A stretch of DNA of 64,000 nucleotides from Sabulibacter ruber (GCF_017355955.1 NZ_JAFFID010000002.1:1-64000); one strand, 5' to 3'. Positions 36,096-45,458 are shown, counted from the first letter of the stretch. A program made the numbers and translations. The notes: generated by a model not told the origin, from the sequence alone.

Positions 36096-37394
36096 TTAAA
36101 ACTGAATATGAAACGTAGTTATCCCATCAGCGCCGGTTTGCAGGGTAAACCGGAAGCCGTGGTGCAATAGGATCTCCCGCACCATGGTGAGCCCGATGCC
36201 TTGCCCATTGGCTTTGGTGCTGAAGAAGGGAGAGAACAACTTTTCCTGCACCTCGGGGGAAATGGCTTGCCCGTTATCCTGAATTAACAATTGAGGCGGT
36301 GACGCGATGGTCTGCACTTTTACCCAGCCCTCCGGCTCCGTGGCTTCCAACGCGTTCTTCACCACGTTGATGAGCACCTGCTCCATCTGTTGCATATCCA
36401 TAGCGATAGGCGTAACGGCTTCGGCCAAATCCCACTGCCAGCAGACCTGTTTTCGCTCAAAACTGGGTAGCATGAGCCGGTGGATGCTTTGCAGCAACTG
36501 GTGCAGATCAGTTTCGTGCTTGGTAGGCGGCGGAATACGGACCACGTTAGCGAAATTGGCCATAAAACCCGCCAGGTTCTGGTTACGGGTAATGCAGACC
36601 TGTAGCGCTTCGTCAAAGTCAGGACGGGTGTCTTCGTTTAGTTGTGGCGCGAAATAGGAGAAGGAATTCAGGATAGAATTAACCGCCCCAATGGAGTTGT
36701 TGATCTCGTGCGACATCATCCTGATCAGCTTTTCATAGGCATTGCGCTCTTTCTCCAGCAACTCCTGCGTGAGTTCCTCCACCAAGATGAAGTAGCGGTG
36801 ATAGCCCCGGTCCAGGAAGCGGATTTTGCGGCAGCGGTACGTCTGGATGCCGTTCGGCCGGATAATTACCAATCCGTCTTTGGGAAGTTTGCTTAGAGAA
36901 TTTCCCCAGTGGCGCGGCAGCTCGCCCAGTGGTTTGCCCACCACGTCTTTTCCAGAGGTCTGCAGCAGCAATGCCGCAGCGGGGTTCAGCCCGGCGACGC
37001 GGTCGTGGGTGTCCAGCAGGATGATGCCGGAAGGAGAGGCCTCAATCAGGCGTTCCAGCAGGAAATGTTTCTCGGTTTGCACCACCCGCTCCTGGCGCAG
37101 TTCGTCCATCATCTGATTGTACACACTGATGAGTTGGTCCACCTCTTTCTGGCCTGTTTCCATGAATTTGATGGAAAAATCACGGTCCTTGATGGATTCA
37201 ATGCCCGCCGCGATGAGGTTGAGCGGCCGCACGAAAGAAGTGTACAGCTTGGAGGTGAGAAAAATGCTGGAGGCAATGAGCACCTCGGCGGCCACAAACA
37301 GCCATTTGTTGTAGTCCAACAGTTGCCAGGCCAGCACCACCAGCGCCACGTGCAACAAGACCGCCGCCAGAATAAACTTATTCCGCAGCGTCAT
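36096..37394 (-). CDS. NtrB-like sensor histidine kinase, intramembrane-sensing type
   Basis: A 432-residue kinase partnered with the sigma-54 activator upstream. Two membrane helices (about 7-27 and 32-50) are joined by only a few residues (LDYNK region), so there is no periplasmic sensor domain. A HAMP-like segment (52-100), a PAS-like domain (about 108-210), the phosphoacceptor His229 in RMMSHEINNSIGAV, the N box INVVKNALEA and the G box GQGIGLTMV follow. Its start overlaps the end of the regulator gene by 17 bp, so translation is probably coupled. Confidence 0.9.
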   Translation of the reverse strand: MTLRNKFILAAVLLHVALVVLAWQLLDYNKWLFVAAEVLIASSIFLTSKLYTSFVRPLNLIAAGIESIKDRDFSIKFMETGQKEVDQLISVYNQMMDELRQERVVQTEKHFLLERLIEASPSGIILLDTHDRVAGLNPAAALLLQTSGKDVVGKPLGELPRHWGNSLSKLPKDGLVIIRPNGIQTYRCRKIRFLDRGYHRYFILVEELTQELLEKERNAYEKLIRMMSHEINNSIGAVNSILNSFSYFAPQLNEDTRPDFDEALQVCITRNQNLAGFMANFANVVRIPPPTKHETDLHQLLQSIHRLMLPSFERKQVCWQWDLAEAVTPIAMDMQQMEQVLINVVKNALEATEPEGWVKVQTIASPPQLLIQDNGQAISPEVQEKLFSPFFSTKANGQGIGLTMVREILLHHGFRFTLQTGADGITTFHIQF

Positions 37395-38760
37395 ACGGAA
37401 TGTTGAACTTCTCCAGACGACGGTACAAAGAACCCCGACTCACGCCCAGGGCCTTGGCCACTTTGCTCACATTGTTGTTGTAGTAGGCCATAGATTTCTT
37501 AATCATACCGGCCTCTAGTTCATCTAGGGTCATAGCGCCTACGGAGGGCAGCAGTTTCTCGTCCAGTTTTTTGGAACTGGCCTGTAACTGATTTTGGAAA
37601 TCTTCCACATCCAGCAGGCTCTTGCCGCTCACCAGCACCGTGCGCTCCACCAAGTTCTTCAACTCCCGGATGTTGCCCGGCAGCGGCTGTTCGCGTAGCC
37701 ATTTCAGGGCTTTGTTGCTTACCTGCAGCGCCTGTTTGTGGTAGGTGTGCTTGAGGTTATTCACGAAATGCTGCACCAGCAGCGGAATGTCCTGCGGACG
37801 CTCGCGCAAAGCCGGCAATTTCACCGTAATCAGGTTGATACGGTAATACAAGTCCTCGCGGAACTTGCCCTCGGCTACCATTTCCTGCAGGTTGCGGTTA
37901 GTGGCACAGATCACGCGGATGTCCAGATTCTTGGAACGACTGTCGCCGAGGACTTCATAGGTGCGGTCCTGCAACACGCGCAAGAGTTTCACCTGGCTGC
38001 TCAGGTCCAGCTCCCCGATCTCGTCCAGGAAAATGGTGCCTTTGTTCGCCATCTCAAAACGGCCTACGCGGTCGGTTTTGGCATCGGTGAACGCGCCACG
38101 ACGGTGCCCGAACATCTCGCTCTCAAACAAGCTCGCCGAGATGCCGCCCAGGTTCACCTTCACAAACGGCGCTTTCTTGCGGTGGCTGTTCCGGTGGATA
38201 GCCTCGGCAATAAGTTCCTTGCCCGTCCCACTGTCACCTTCAATCAAAACAGAGGCATCCGTAGCGCTGATCTGCCCGATGTTGCGCAGCACTTGTAACA
38301 GTCCCGGGTCTTCGCCCACAATCATGGAGAAATCGTACTGCTCTTCCAGCTGTTTGCGGGTGAGTTTGCCGTTGGAGCCTTCGGCCGAAGGCTTGGCCAG
38401 TTCCAGCGCCGTTTTAATGGATTGCAGCAGCGCCTCGTTGTTCCAAGGTTTGGTTATGAAATCGGCGGCACCGCCTTTGAGGCCTTCCACCGCTAGGTTA
38501 ATGGAACCCCAACCCGTAATCAAGATCACCGGCACGGCGGGGTACAGCTGCTTCAATTGACTTAATAGACGCAAGCCATCTTCACCGGTAGTTTCCATGG
38601 AGAAGTTCATGTCCATGAGGGCCAGTTGCGGCATTTGTTTAGCCGCCACTTGCAGCGCCTCCTCGGGTCCGGCGGCCTGGGCCGTAGCGTAGCCGGCTTG
38701 TTTGAGCAACAAACTTAAAGAAGCCCGTACGGCTACGTCATCGTCAATAATCAGGATCAT
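37378..38760 (-). CDS. Sigma-54-dependent response regulator (NtrC family)
   Basis: A 460-residue enhancer-binding protein. The receiver domain (1-120) has phospho-Asp50 (LALMDMNF) and acidic residues DDD at 6-8. The AAA+ domain (about 145-380) has Walker A GDSGTGKE, the sigma-54 contact loop as GAFTDA, and Walker B IFLDEIGEL. A Fis-type HTH is at the end (NNNVSKVAKALGVSRGSLYRRL). It should activate sigma-54 RNA polymerase from an upstream enhancer. A matching promoter and palindrome lie before the HlyD-like gene at 45.44-45.53 kb. Confidence 0.95.
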   Translation of the reverse strand: MILIIDDDVAVRASLSLLLKQAGYATAQAAGPEEALQVAAKQMPQLALMDMNFSMETTGEDGLRLLSQLKQLYPAVPVILITGWGSINLAVEGLKGGAADFITKPWNNEALLQSIKTALELAKPSAEGSNGKLTRKQLEEQYDFSMIVGEDPGLLQVLRNIGQISATDASVLIEGDSGTGKELIAEAIHRNSHRKKAPFVKVNLGGISASLFESEMFGHRRGAFTDAKTDRVGRFEMANKGTIFLDEIGELDLSSQVKLLRVLQDRTYEVLGDSRSKNLDIRVICATNRNLQEMVAEGKFREDLYYRINLITVKLPALRERPQDIPLLVQHFVNNLKHTYHKQALQVSNKALKWLREQPLPGNIRELKNLVERTVLVSGKSLLDVEDFQNQLQASSKKLDEKLLPSVGAMTLDELEAGMIKKSMAYYNNNVSKVAKALGVSRGSLYRRLEKFNIPYDAAE

Positions 38761-38889
38761 GGGTTCTTGAAGCAGTAAGTGAAGGTAGTGTTTTTAGGCT
38801 GTTTTTGAAAAATAAAGCGAGAAATGGATTGGGCAGAGACACTCGTAGGAGCTGCGCACACTACGAGGTCTTTTACCGTTTGAGATTTC

Positions 38890-39094
38890 ACTGGCGCGAG
38901 TCTCCAGACTCGTGCCTAAAGATGTTGGGTAGTCTCCTGACTACCCTCGCTGTACCGCAGCGAAACTGGGACGGCTGATTTACTATGGCGCGGATTTACT
39001 TCCGTGATTTGTAATACCATTACCTATTTATGATTCCCGGCGAGTCTGGAGACTCGCTTCATCCTAAGGCACGAGTTATAAACTCGCGCCAGTT
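38890..39094. mobile_element. MITE-like hairpin element, copy A
   Basis: A non-coding element of about 205 bp bounded by CTGGCGCGAG...CGTGCCTA (38891-38918) and a diverged inverted copy ending ACTCGCGCCAG (39067-39093). Inside are the hairpins GGGTAGTC-TCCT-GACTACCC and CGCTG-TACCG-CAGCG. The first about 90 bp match copy B at 45620-45828 closely and in the same orientation. No transposase is present, and I saw no target-site duplication. Confidence 0.6.
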
Positions 39095-39103
39095 ATACCC
39101 ATA

Positions 39104-39145
39104 GCGCTTTGGGCCTGTTTTCCAGAAAACAGGCCCAAAGCGCTG
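39104..39145. repeat. Inverted repeat, GGGCCTGTTTTC family
   Basis: The 19-bp perfect arms AGCGCTTTGGGCCTGTTTT (39104-39122) / complement (39127-39145) with loop CCAG lie just after the stop of the downstream permease gene on the minus strand. A likely transcript end. Confidence 0.75.
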
Positions 39146-39162
39146 TGAATGTTAAAGCAATC

Positions 39163-40344
39163 CTATTCCTCATGCAAGGCCACAGCCGGGAAGATCTTGG
39201 AAGCTTGATAGCTAGGATACACCGCGCAAATAGTGGCCAGCAGGAAGATCAGGAAGGCGGCAGCGCCAATGCTTTCCCAGTAAATGGAGGCGGAAAGCTG
39301 AAACACTTGCAGCAGCGGGAACTGCACCGCCAGCACCAAACCCAGCAGCAACCCGAAGGTGGCAATCACAAGCACTTCGCCCACAAACTGGTTCCGAATC
39401 TGCTTAGACGAAGCCCCAATGGCTCTTCGCAGGCCAATCTCGGCGTAGCGGCGGTTGATGTTGTACCACAGCACTCCAAACAAGCCCAAGGCCACGTTGA
39501 ACACCAGGAACCCGCACACCAAGCCCAGAGCCACCATCGGCACCGTGGTCACTTTGGCTTTGCTTTGGCGCATTTTCTCCTGGGTGGTCACCTCAATGGT
39601 CCAGTCTTTGGCAATGCGCGACAATTCCCGCACCATTTTCTCCTCAAAGGCCACGCCGGCGCCGGGTTTTACTTTGATGACCAATCCGTTCCAGATGGAG
39701 TTTGTGTTTTTGTCCAGGTTGATGCGGTGGAAATACGCCGCTTCCTCGGGGTCAAACTCGCTGTAAGAACGGTAATAGTCTACTACCCCAATCACGGCAT
39801 ACTGGGTAGAATCATTGATCCGGATCAGTTTCCCAAGAGCTGGTTCATCGCCAAACAACTCTTCCTGCAGTTTTTTGTTGATCACGATGGGATCATGCAG
39901 AGCACCATTGTCCTGCGGCCCGAACCACCGCCCCTGGCTCACTTCCATGCCTAAGACATTCTTGTAATCATCCTGCACGTCAAAGACGTTGGTTTCCACG
40001 TCTTTCTTGCCGCCGTAAGACAGGCCATTGCGCATCATGCTAAACGCAAAGGGAGTGTTGGAATTGGAGAGCGAGGCATATTCTACCTCGGGGAAACTGC
40101 GCACCCGCTGTATCAACTGCTGCTGAACGGCCAGGTTATGCGCCGATGAATCAGTATTGGGGTTCAGCCACAATTGCCACACGTTGTCATACTTGAAGCC
40201 CAGCGGTTTGGTGTAGTTGTGGTAATTGTAGAAGATGAAGCTGAGTACCGCAAAGAGCACCAGGAAGGAAAAGAAGATTTCGGTGATCAAGAGGAAATTG
40301 CTTTTCTTCTGATTCCAGATCAGTTTAAACAGATGGCGTATCAT
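39163..40344 (-). CDS. ABC transporter permease, MacB/FtsX-like (second)
   Basis: A 393-residue type VII ABC permease: one N-terminal membrane helix (about 16-42), a periplasmic MacB_PCD-like domain, and three C-terminal helices (about 270-385) containing the FtsX core (ALGLFGVLWYNINRRYAEIG, LRRAIGASSKQI). The start overlaps the stop of the first permease by 4 bp. The two probably form a heterodimer driven by the ATPase upstream. Confidence 0.9.
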   Translation of the reverse strand: MIRHLFKLIWNQKKSNFLLITEIFFSFLVLFAVLSFIFYNYHNYTKPLGFKYDNVWQLWLNPNTDSSAHNLAVQQQLIQRVRSFPEVEYASLSNSNTPFAFSMMRNGLSYGGKKDVETNVFDVQDDYKNVLGMEVSQGRWFGPQDNGALHDPIVINKKLQEELFGDEPALGKLIRINDSTQYAVIGVVDYYRSYSEFDPEEAAYFHRINLDKNTNSIWNGLVIKVKPGAGVAFEEKMVRELSRIAKDWTIEVTTQEKMRQSKAKVTTVPMVALGLVCGFLVFNVALGLFGVLWYNINRRYAEIGLRRAIGASSKQIRNQFVGEVLVIATFGLLLGLVLAVQFPLLQVFQLSASIYWESIGAAAFLIFLLATICAVYPSYQASKIFPAVALHEE

Positions 40345-41585
40345 TTGGAGCCTCCTTTCAGTGCCTCAACGGCGTTTAAGCGTGACATTTTAAAAGCGGG
40401 GTACACCCCGGAAACCAACCCGAACACAAGGCAGAGTAGCAATCCCCAGGCAAATACCCGCAGGTTCAGCCCCAAAGAGGCGTAAGCAATGATGCCGCTG
40501 TCATTGATCATCTCCAACACACCCGCTGAGATCAGGAAGCCCAACATGCCGCCCAGCAGCGTGAGGAAGATATTCTCCACCACGAACTGCCCGATGATGG
40601 TTTTGGAAGAAGCCCCAAATGCTTTGCGTACACCAATTTCAGAAGACCGTTCCATGATGCGGCTGATGTTGATGTTCACCAGGTTGATGGTGGGCAGCAG
40701 CATGAACAGGAAGGCCGCAAAGGCAAGAATGCCATACAGCATAGCTGATTTATCGGTTTTTCCGCCGCCCATGAGGCTGCGGGCAAAGGTCCCGAAGATG
40801 TCATCGGCGAAAGAAAACACCTCCTGCACTCCCTCCGGCTTGCTGTTCTTGTTCACCTGCAGCATCATGGAAGCGAACTCATCCTTGATCTTGGGCACAT
40901 CGCTGGCCTGCTTGGCCTTGATGGTGGCAAAGTAGGTTCCTTTCAGATCGGTGCGCTTGAAATCCTGGCTTTTGAGGGTAATAGGTACCCAGACATCGGC
41001 GTAGGAATGCAGGCGCAGCACCGGTACGTCTTCCACCACGCCCACTACTTTGTATTTCACCTGGTCTACCTCAATAGTCTGGCCTATCGCTTCTTTGTCC
41101 CCGAAGTAGTTTTTGCGGGTATTCTGGTTGATGACCGCCACGCGAGTGGCATTGGCTACTTCCTGCGCACTGAACGGCCTGCCTTCTATGAAATTGAAAT
41201 CCAAGATGTCCCAGAAGGCGGCATCGGTGTGTTTCTGGTCCAGGGTCAGTTTCTTGTTGTTCACGTAGCTGTTCACCGGCATAAAGACCGAGTTGATGGA
41301 AACGTTCTCGGGGGTTTTCAGCGGCCGCACGTAGCGGTTCAGGAAATAGTAGCTGGGCGGACTGCTGTTGGTATAGCCTTCTTTGAACTGCTCCCGCATG
41401 TTGTTCACAAAAAGAAGCTTGTCAGATTCCCGCTCCGGCATCTGCGGCCCGAAGGCATGGTCGTAGAGCGAGGTCACCACCATGAGCACCATCAACGTGA
41501 AACTGATCCCGAAGAGGCTGATAAAGGTGAAGAACTTGCGGCGTTGCAGCACCGCCCAGGCAATTTTCAGATAATTTCTTAACAT
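40341..41585 (-). CDS. ABC transporter permease, MacB/FtsX-like (first)
   Basis: A 414-residue permease with the same layout: N-terminal helix (about 18-42), a periplasmic domain, and C-terminal helices with the conserved coupling segment RIMERSSEIGVRKAFGASS. It follows the ATPase gene by 11 bp. MacB-type systems do mechanical transmembrane work with a periplasmic adaptor and an outer-membrane channel, both encoded nearby. Confidence 0.92.
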   Translation of the reverse strand: MLRNYLKIAWAVLQRRKFFTFISLFGISFTLMVLMVVTSLYDHAFGPQMPERESDKLLFVNNMREQFKEGYTNSSPPSYYFLNRYVRPLKTPENVSINSVFMPVNSYVNNKKLTLDQKHTDAAFWDILDFNFIEGRPFSAQEVANATRVAVINQNTRKNYFGDKEAIGQTIEVDQVKYKVVGVVEDVPVLRLHSYADVWVPITLKSQDFKRTDLKGTYFATIKAKQASDVPKIKDEFASMMLQVNKNSKPEGVQEVFSFADDIFGTFARSLMGGGKTDKSAMLYGILAFAAFLFMLLPTINLVNINISRIMERSSEIGVRKAFGASSKTIIGQFVVENIFLTLLGGMLGFLISAGVLEMINDSGIIAYASLGLNLRVFAWGLLLCLVFGLVSGVYPAFKMSRLNAVEALKGGSK

Positions 41586-41596
41586 GGCCGTACTGG

Positions 41597-42289
41597 TTAA
41601 ATCTGGGCTTCTAGTACTCTGGAATCTGCCACTTGCTGCCCGTCAAAGAACCGGATGAGGCGGTTGGTTTTCAGGGCCATGTTCTCGTCGTGCGTCACCA
41701 TCACAATGGTGGTGCCTTCTTCCTGGTTCAGGCGCAGCAGAATATCCATGATCTCGTCACCCATCACGCTGTCCAGGTTTCCGGTAGGCTCATCGGCTAA
41801 GATAATCTCCGGATTTCCGGCCAAAGCCCGGGCAATGGCCACCCGTTGCCGCTGCCCACCAGAAAGCTGGCTAGGGAAGTGTTTAGTGCGGGCGCTCAGA
41901 CCTACTTTCTCCAAAGCTTCCAAGGCTCGCTTCCGCCGCTCACCACCGGATACGTTGCGGTACAGCAGCGGCAGTTCCACGTTATCCACCACACTCAGGT
42001 CATGAATGAGATGATAGCTCTGGAACACGAACCCAATCTTCTCGTTGCGCAGCTTGGCCAGCTTGCTGTCTGAATGCGTTTTCACCGGCTGGCCGTCAAT
42101 GGCCACGTACCCGGCGGTGGGCTCATCCAGCAGGCCCATGATGTTGAGCAGCGTGGATTTCCCACAACCAGATGGCCCCATGATGGAGACAAATTCACCG
42201 CGCTCCACCTGCAGGTTCACGCGATTGAGGGCTACCGTTTCAATGGTCTTGGTGCGGTAGACTTTTTCGATGTCGATTAACTGTATCAT
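41597..42289 (-). CDS. ABC transporter ATP-binding protein (MacB/LolD type)
   Basis: A 230-residue ATPase: Walker A GPSGCGKST (about 38-46), Q-loop FVFQSYHL, signature LSGGQRQRVAIARAL, Walker B ILADEPTGNLDS, H-loop MVTHD. It has the spacing of the LolD/MacB/FtsE branch. It is the first gene of the ATPase-permease-permease unit. Its start is preceded by 376 bp of repeats, so it may not share a transcript with the TolC-like gene. Confidence 0.95.
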   Translation of the reverse strand: MIQLIDIEKVYRTKTIETVALNRVNLQVERGEFVSIMGPSGCGKSTLLNIMGLLDEPTAGYVAIDGQPVKTHSDSKLAKLRNEKIGFVFQSYHLIHDLSVVDNVELPLLYRNVSGGERRKRALEALEKVGLSARTKHFPSQLSGGQRQRVAIARALAGNPEIILADEPTGNLDSVMGDEIMDILLRLNQEEGTTIVMVTHDENMALKTNRLIRFFDGQQVADSRVLEAQI

Positions 42290-42665
42290 AGTTATAATGT
42301 GCTAATGCGTTAATGTGCTGATGAGGTAATGTGCTAATGTGTTATTTCAGAAAGCGTAGTCTGTCTTTTCTGTTTAGCGCCTGTTTTCCGGAAAACAAGT
42401 CCTAAACTATTGGTTCTTTTTCGTCCCCCTTTGAAGGGGGTAGGGGGATGATGTACTCTTCTGATAATTGTATTTAGATTTATTTTTCAACTATGGCGCG
42501 GAAGTTACTTCCGTGTCTTTTTAAGTAAGTATTTCACAAGTCACGGACGTAACTTCCGCGCCATAGTAAACAGTGAGTTTTCTCCTTTGTAAACACCCCT
42601 CTTTATCTCCCCTCAAGGGGAGAGTCTCGGGCCTGTTTTCCTGAAAAGAGCCCTAAAACAGCTTG
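42290..42665. repeat. Intergenic repeat cluster tolC-like / ABC ATPase
   Basis: Gene-free. It holds tandem-like AATGTGCTAATG strings (about 42296-42345), palindromes of the CCTGTTTTCC family (42375-42409 and 42629-42656), CCCCCTTTGAAGGGGG (about 42426-42441), and copy 2 of the ATGGCGCGGAAGTTAC repeat (42490-42567). I found no sigma-54 site. Confidence 0.65.
42490..42567. repeat. Inverted repeat, ATGGCGCGGAAGTTAC family, copy 2
   Basis: The 26-bp arms 42490-42515 and 42542-42567 differ at one position (GGACG versus GGAAG) and flank a 26-base AT-rich loop. The arm sequence matches copy 1 at 36004-36065, but the loops are unrelated. Confidence 0.8.
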
Positions 42666-44150
42666 CTACTTCTCGGCGAGCAGTGGTTGGCCGCGTTCAA
42701 AGTCATATAAGGTAAGCGCCCGAAGTCTATAGTAAGCAACCCAGAAATCCTGAAGGGCGGTGATGTAGGCCCGACGGGCCTGATCTTTTTCCTGCAAGGC
42801 GATGTTGAGGTCGGTGATGCTGATGCGGCCCACCAGGAACGTGGCTTTGGTGATGTCGTAGCGTTCCTGCGCGATGGAGTCTGCCGAGGCGGTGATCTTG
42901 AGGCGCTCTTTCAGGAGCTCAATCTGGTTCACCTGCGTGTAGACGTTCTGCTCAAAGTTGGTCTGCTCCTGCTCCACGGTGTATTGAGTGAGTTGCAACT
43001 TGGCCTCGGCGGTTTTCACGCTGGCTTTCTGCCGCCCCCAGTCCACAATAGGGACACTGAAGCCTAACGTTACCTGTTGCTGGTTCTCAGGTTGGGCATA
43101 ACTCTCGGCGAACTTATTAGCGCTTTTGGTCAAACCAAAGGTGGCGTACAGATCGGCGTTGAAACCGCCTTTGCCGCGGGCCTCTGCGACTTGTTGCTGG
43201 GCCTGTAACACCCGGCGCTCAAACTGGAACCGCTCTTTCCGGTTCAGGCGGGCTTGTTCTAGTGCAACCTGTTCTTCTACCTGCAGTGCCGGCACCACGT
43301 TGGGAGCCTCCACCGCTACTTTCTCACCGCGCAGCAACCCCACGTACGCTGAGAATTGTATGGCTACGGTTTTCAACTCAGTGGCAGCCTGTGCCTGGGC
43401 CAATTGTGCGTTCATGAGGCTCAGCTTCAATTGCAGCAGCTCGTTTCTGGACAAGCGGCCCAGCCGATGTTTTTCCTCCGCTACCTTAAACAGCGTCTGG
43501 TTGTTCTCCACGTTTTTGGTGGCTATTTCGTAGTTCACCTGCTGCAGCAGCACCTCAAAGAAACGCTGGGTAGCCGTGGTGGCCACGGTCTCGCGGTCTT
43601 CAATGAATTGGCGCTCAGACTCGCGGTAGCGCAGCGGTTCAATCTTCTTGTCCCAAGCCAGTCGGTTGTACCCAAAGATGGGCTGCCTGAACCCGATGAT
43701 GGCCGGAAAAGAATTGTAGCGCCGTATTCCCTGGTTGAAGTCATCGAACCGCTGGCTCTGCGAAGACACAAAGAACTGCCCGCCCGTTAACCCCACTGAT
43801 TGACTCAGGGACAAAGACAAATCTGAGTTGCTGATGGAAACGGCCCGGAAATCAGTGGTGCCATCAGGTTGAATCACGGGGATGATGCTGCGGGAGAAAT
43901 CGGGCAGGGTACCGCTCAAGGTCAAGTGCGGACGATAATCTGCTCTAAAGGTGCGGTACTCCCAATAGCTGCTGGTTTTGTTAGTGGCCGCCTGCTTGCT
44001 GGCGATGGAGGAGCCGAGGGCCAGGTCAATGGTTTCCTGTAAGGTCAATCGGCGGGCGGGCTCCAGAGCAGATGAAGGCTGGGTTTGGGCCTGCGCTACC
44101 GTTCCCAGCAGAATATTCAGGAACACTATATATAATAAAGTGGTTTTCAT
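42666..44150 (-). CDS. TolC-family outer membrane efflux protein
   Basis: A 494-residue outer-membrane channel. The signal peptide ends at TVAQAQ (about 22). Two OEP repeats of alternating helical hairpins and beta strands follow (about 35-235 and 260-480; LTLQETIDLALGSS; QVTLGFSVPIVDWGRQKASV). It forms the exit duct for the ABC system, together with the adaptor gene 12 bp upstream. Confidence 0.92.
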   Translation of the reverse strand: MKTTLLYIVFLNILLGTVAQAQTQPSSALEPARRLTLQETIDLALGSSIASKQAATNKTSSYWEYRTFRADYRPHLTLSGTLPDFSRSIIPVIQPDGTTDFRAVSISNSDLSLSLSQSVGLTGGQFFVSSQSQRFDDFNQGIRRYNSFPAIIGFRQPIFGYNRLAWDKKIEPLRYRESERQFIEDRETVATTATQRFFEVLLQQVNYEIATKNVENNQTLFKVAEEKHRLGRLSRNELLQLKLSLMNAQLAQAQAATELKTVAIQFSAYVGLLRGEKVAVEAPNVVPALQVEEQVALEQARLNRKERFQFERRVLQAQQQVAEARGKGGFNADLYATFGLTKSANKFAESYAQPENQQQVTLGFSVPIVDWGRQKASVKTAEAKLQLTQYTVEQEQTNFEQNVYTQVNQIELLKERLKITASADSIAQERYDITKATFLVGRISITDLNIALQEKDQARRAYITALQDFWVAYYRLRALTLYDFERGQPLLAEK

Positions 44151-44162
44151 GATCGGAGGCCG

Positions 44163-45413
44163 TTAATCATTGGTGAGGTGCAGTTCTTTCAGGTGCGCGT
44201 ACTCCTTGGTGTTGGAGATGATGACCTTTTCGCCGGCGGCGATGTCACCCTGCAGTTCCACAAAATCCAGGTTGTTGGCGCCAGTGCGCAGCATCCGGCG
44301 GACGGCTTTATCGCCCTGCATCACAAACACCGCCTGCTCTGGGGTGCCCGTGAAGAAAGGACCGTTTTTCACGCGCAACACGTTCGGCCGGAAATCGGTG
44401 AGGACAAACACCTCTACCCGTAGGTTGGAGCGTAGCGCCTGGTGGTTTTTCTCCTGCAGCCGCACGTAAAAAGTGATGATGCCGTTTTCCACTTTGGGCT
44501 GCACGTTGGCGATCTCGCCGCGTAGATCGGTCTCGTTGATGCGCACCTTTACGGGGCCGCCTACTTTCACTTGCTCGGCGTAGGTGTCTGGAATGGTGGC
44601 TTTGATTTTGAAGCTGCTCAGGTCGGCCACGCGGGCCACGGGCTCACCGGCATTCACGGTGGCGCCTACTTCCTCATTCACCCAGGTTACCACGCCAGAA
44701 TGGGGCGCTTTGATATCGGCCTGGGCCAGTTGGCGCTGCAGTTGCCCTATGTCGCGGCTCTGCATTTCCAGTTCAAAGCCCACGGCTTTCATACCTATCT
44801 TGGCGGTGGCCTGCTCGTCCTGGATCTGGCGCTGCAGTTGGGTTAGTTCCAGGGTGGCCACTTTCAGGTCCAGCTCGGCTTTCTTCACGTTTTCCTGGGT
44901 GCCGCCGCCAATGGAGAGCAGGTACTTTTCATCGTCCAGGGCGGCTTGCAGGCTTTTCACTTTCACTTCCTGCACCGCGTAGCGGGAGCGCAGTTGGTTT
45001 ACATTCTTCTGCAGCGTGTTCTCTAGCTCGGCGGTTTTGTTCTGTTTCAGCTGGCGCTCGTCACTGAGTTTATCAAAGGCGGTTTGGGAGGTTTGCTTGT
45101 CCAGCTGCAACAGCGGCTCGTTAGCCGATACGCGGTCGCCGGGGGTGTGCAGCACGCGCTCAATCTTGGCCAGGATAGGACTGGCAATAACTTCTTCGTT
45201 CTCGGGTACCACCACGCCGGTAGCGGTGAGGGAGGCTTCTACGGCGCCTACTTCTACCGTAGCCACGCGCAGCTCAGATTTGGCTACTCTGGTTTGAAGC
45301 ACTGACCGGAACGCCAGCACCCCCAACAGCACGGCCACCACCAGGGCACCCACCTGCCAGAAGCGGCGGCGCTTGGATTTCTGTACTAGGGCTTGGGGTA
45401 TTTCTCTATCCAT
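44163..45413 (-). CDS. Periplasmic adaptor (HlyD/MacA-like)
   Basis: Membrane fusion protein linking the MacB-like pump to TolC. A short cytoplasmic N-terminus and one membrane helix (about 20-38) are followed by lipoyl/barrel-sandwich halves (VVVPENEEVIASPILAKIERVL; APHSGVVTWVNEEVGATVNAG), a long coiled-coil hairpin (about 95-225) and beta-barrel domains. I chose ATG 45413; a GTG at 45422 would add three residues. It is first in its transcript, directly behind a sigma-54 promoter. Confidence 0.92.
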   Translation of the reverse strand: MDREIPQALVQKSKRRRFWQVGALVVAVLLGVLAFRSVLQTRVAKSELRVATVEVGAVEASLTATGVVVPENEEVIASPILAKIERVLHTPGDRVSANEPLLQLDKQTSQTAFDKLSDERQLKQNKTAELENTLQKNVNQLRSRYAVQEVKVKSLQAALDDEKYLLSIGGGTQENVKKAELDLKVATLELTQLQRQIQDEQATAKIGMKAVGFELEMQSRDIGQLQRQLAQADIKAPHSGVVTWVNEEVGATVNAGEPVARVADLSSFKIKATIPDTYAEQVKVGGPVKVRINETDLRGEIANVQPKVENGIITFYVRLQEKNHQALRSNLRVEVFVLTDFRPNVLRVKNGPFFTGTPEQAVFVMQGDKAVRRMLRTGANNLDFVELQGDIAAGEKVIISNTKEYAHLKELHLTND

Positions 45414-45443
45414 GATTGACACAGGTTTGATAGCCTCTGCTAT

Positions 45444-45458
45444 CCAAGCGTTGTGCCA
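45444..45458 (-). promoter_or_regulatory. Sigma-54 promoter of the adaptor-tolC operon
   Basis: On the minus strand TGGCAC (45458-45453), a 5-base spacer AACGC, then TTGG (45447-45444) closely match the sigma-54 -24/-12 consensus TGGCAC-N5-TTGC, with one difference in the last base. Transcription would start near 45433, some 20 bases before ATG 45413. The neighbouring response regulator is a sigma-54 activator, which supports the call. Confidence 0.75.

Larger units (their letters stand above)
38761..39162. repeat. Intergenic repeat cluster before the regulator gene
   Basis: Gene-free. It holds the ACACTACGAGGTCTTTT repeat (38833-38874), MITE-like element copy A (38890-39094), a diverged arm of the ATGGCGCGGA repeat inside it, and the palindrome at 39104-39145. 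I saw no clear promoter for the regulator. Confidence 0.65.
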
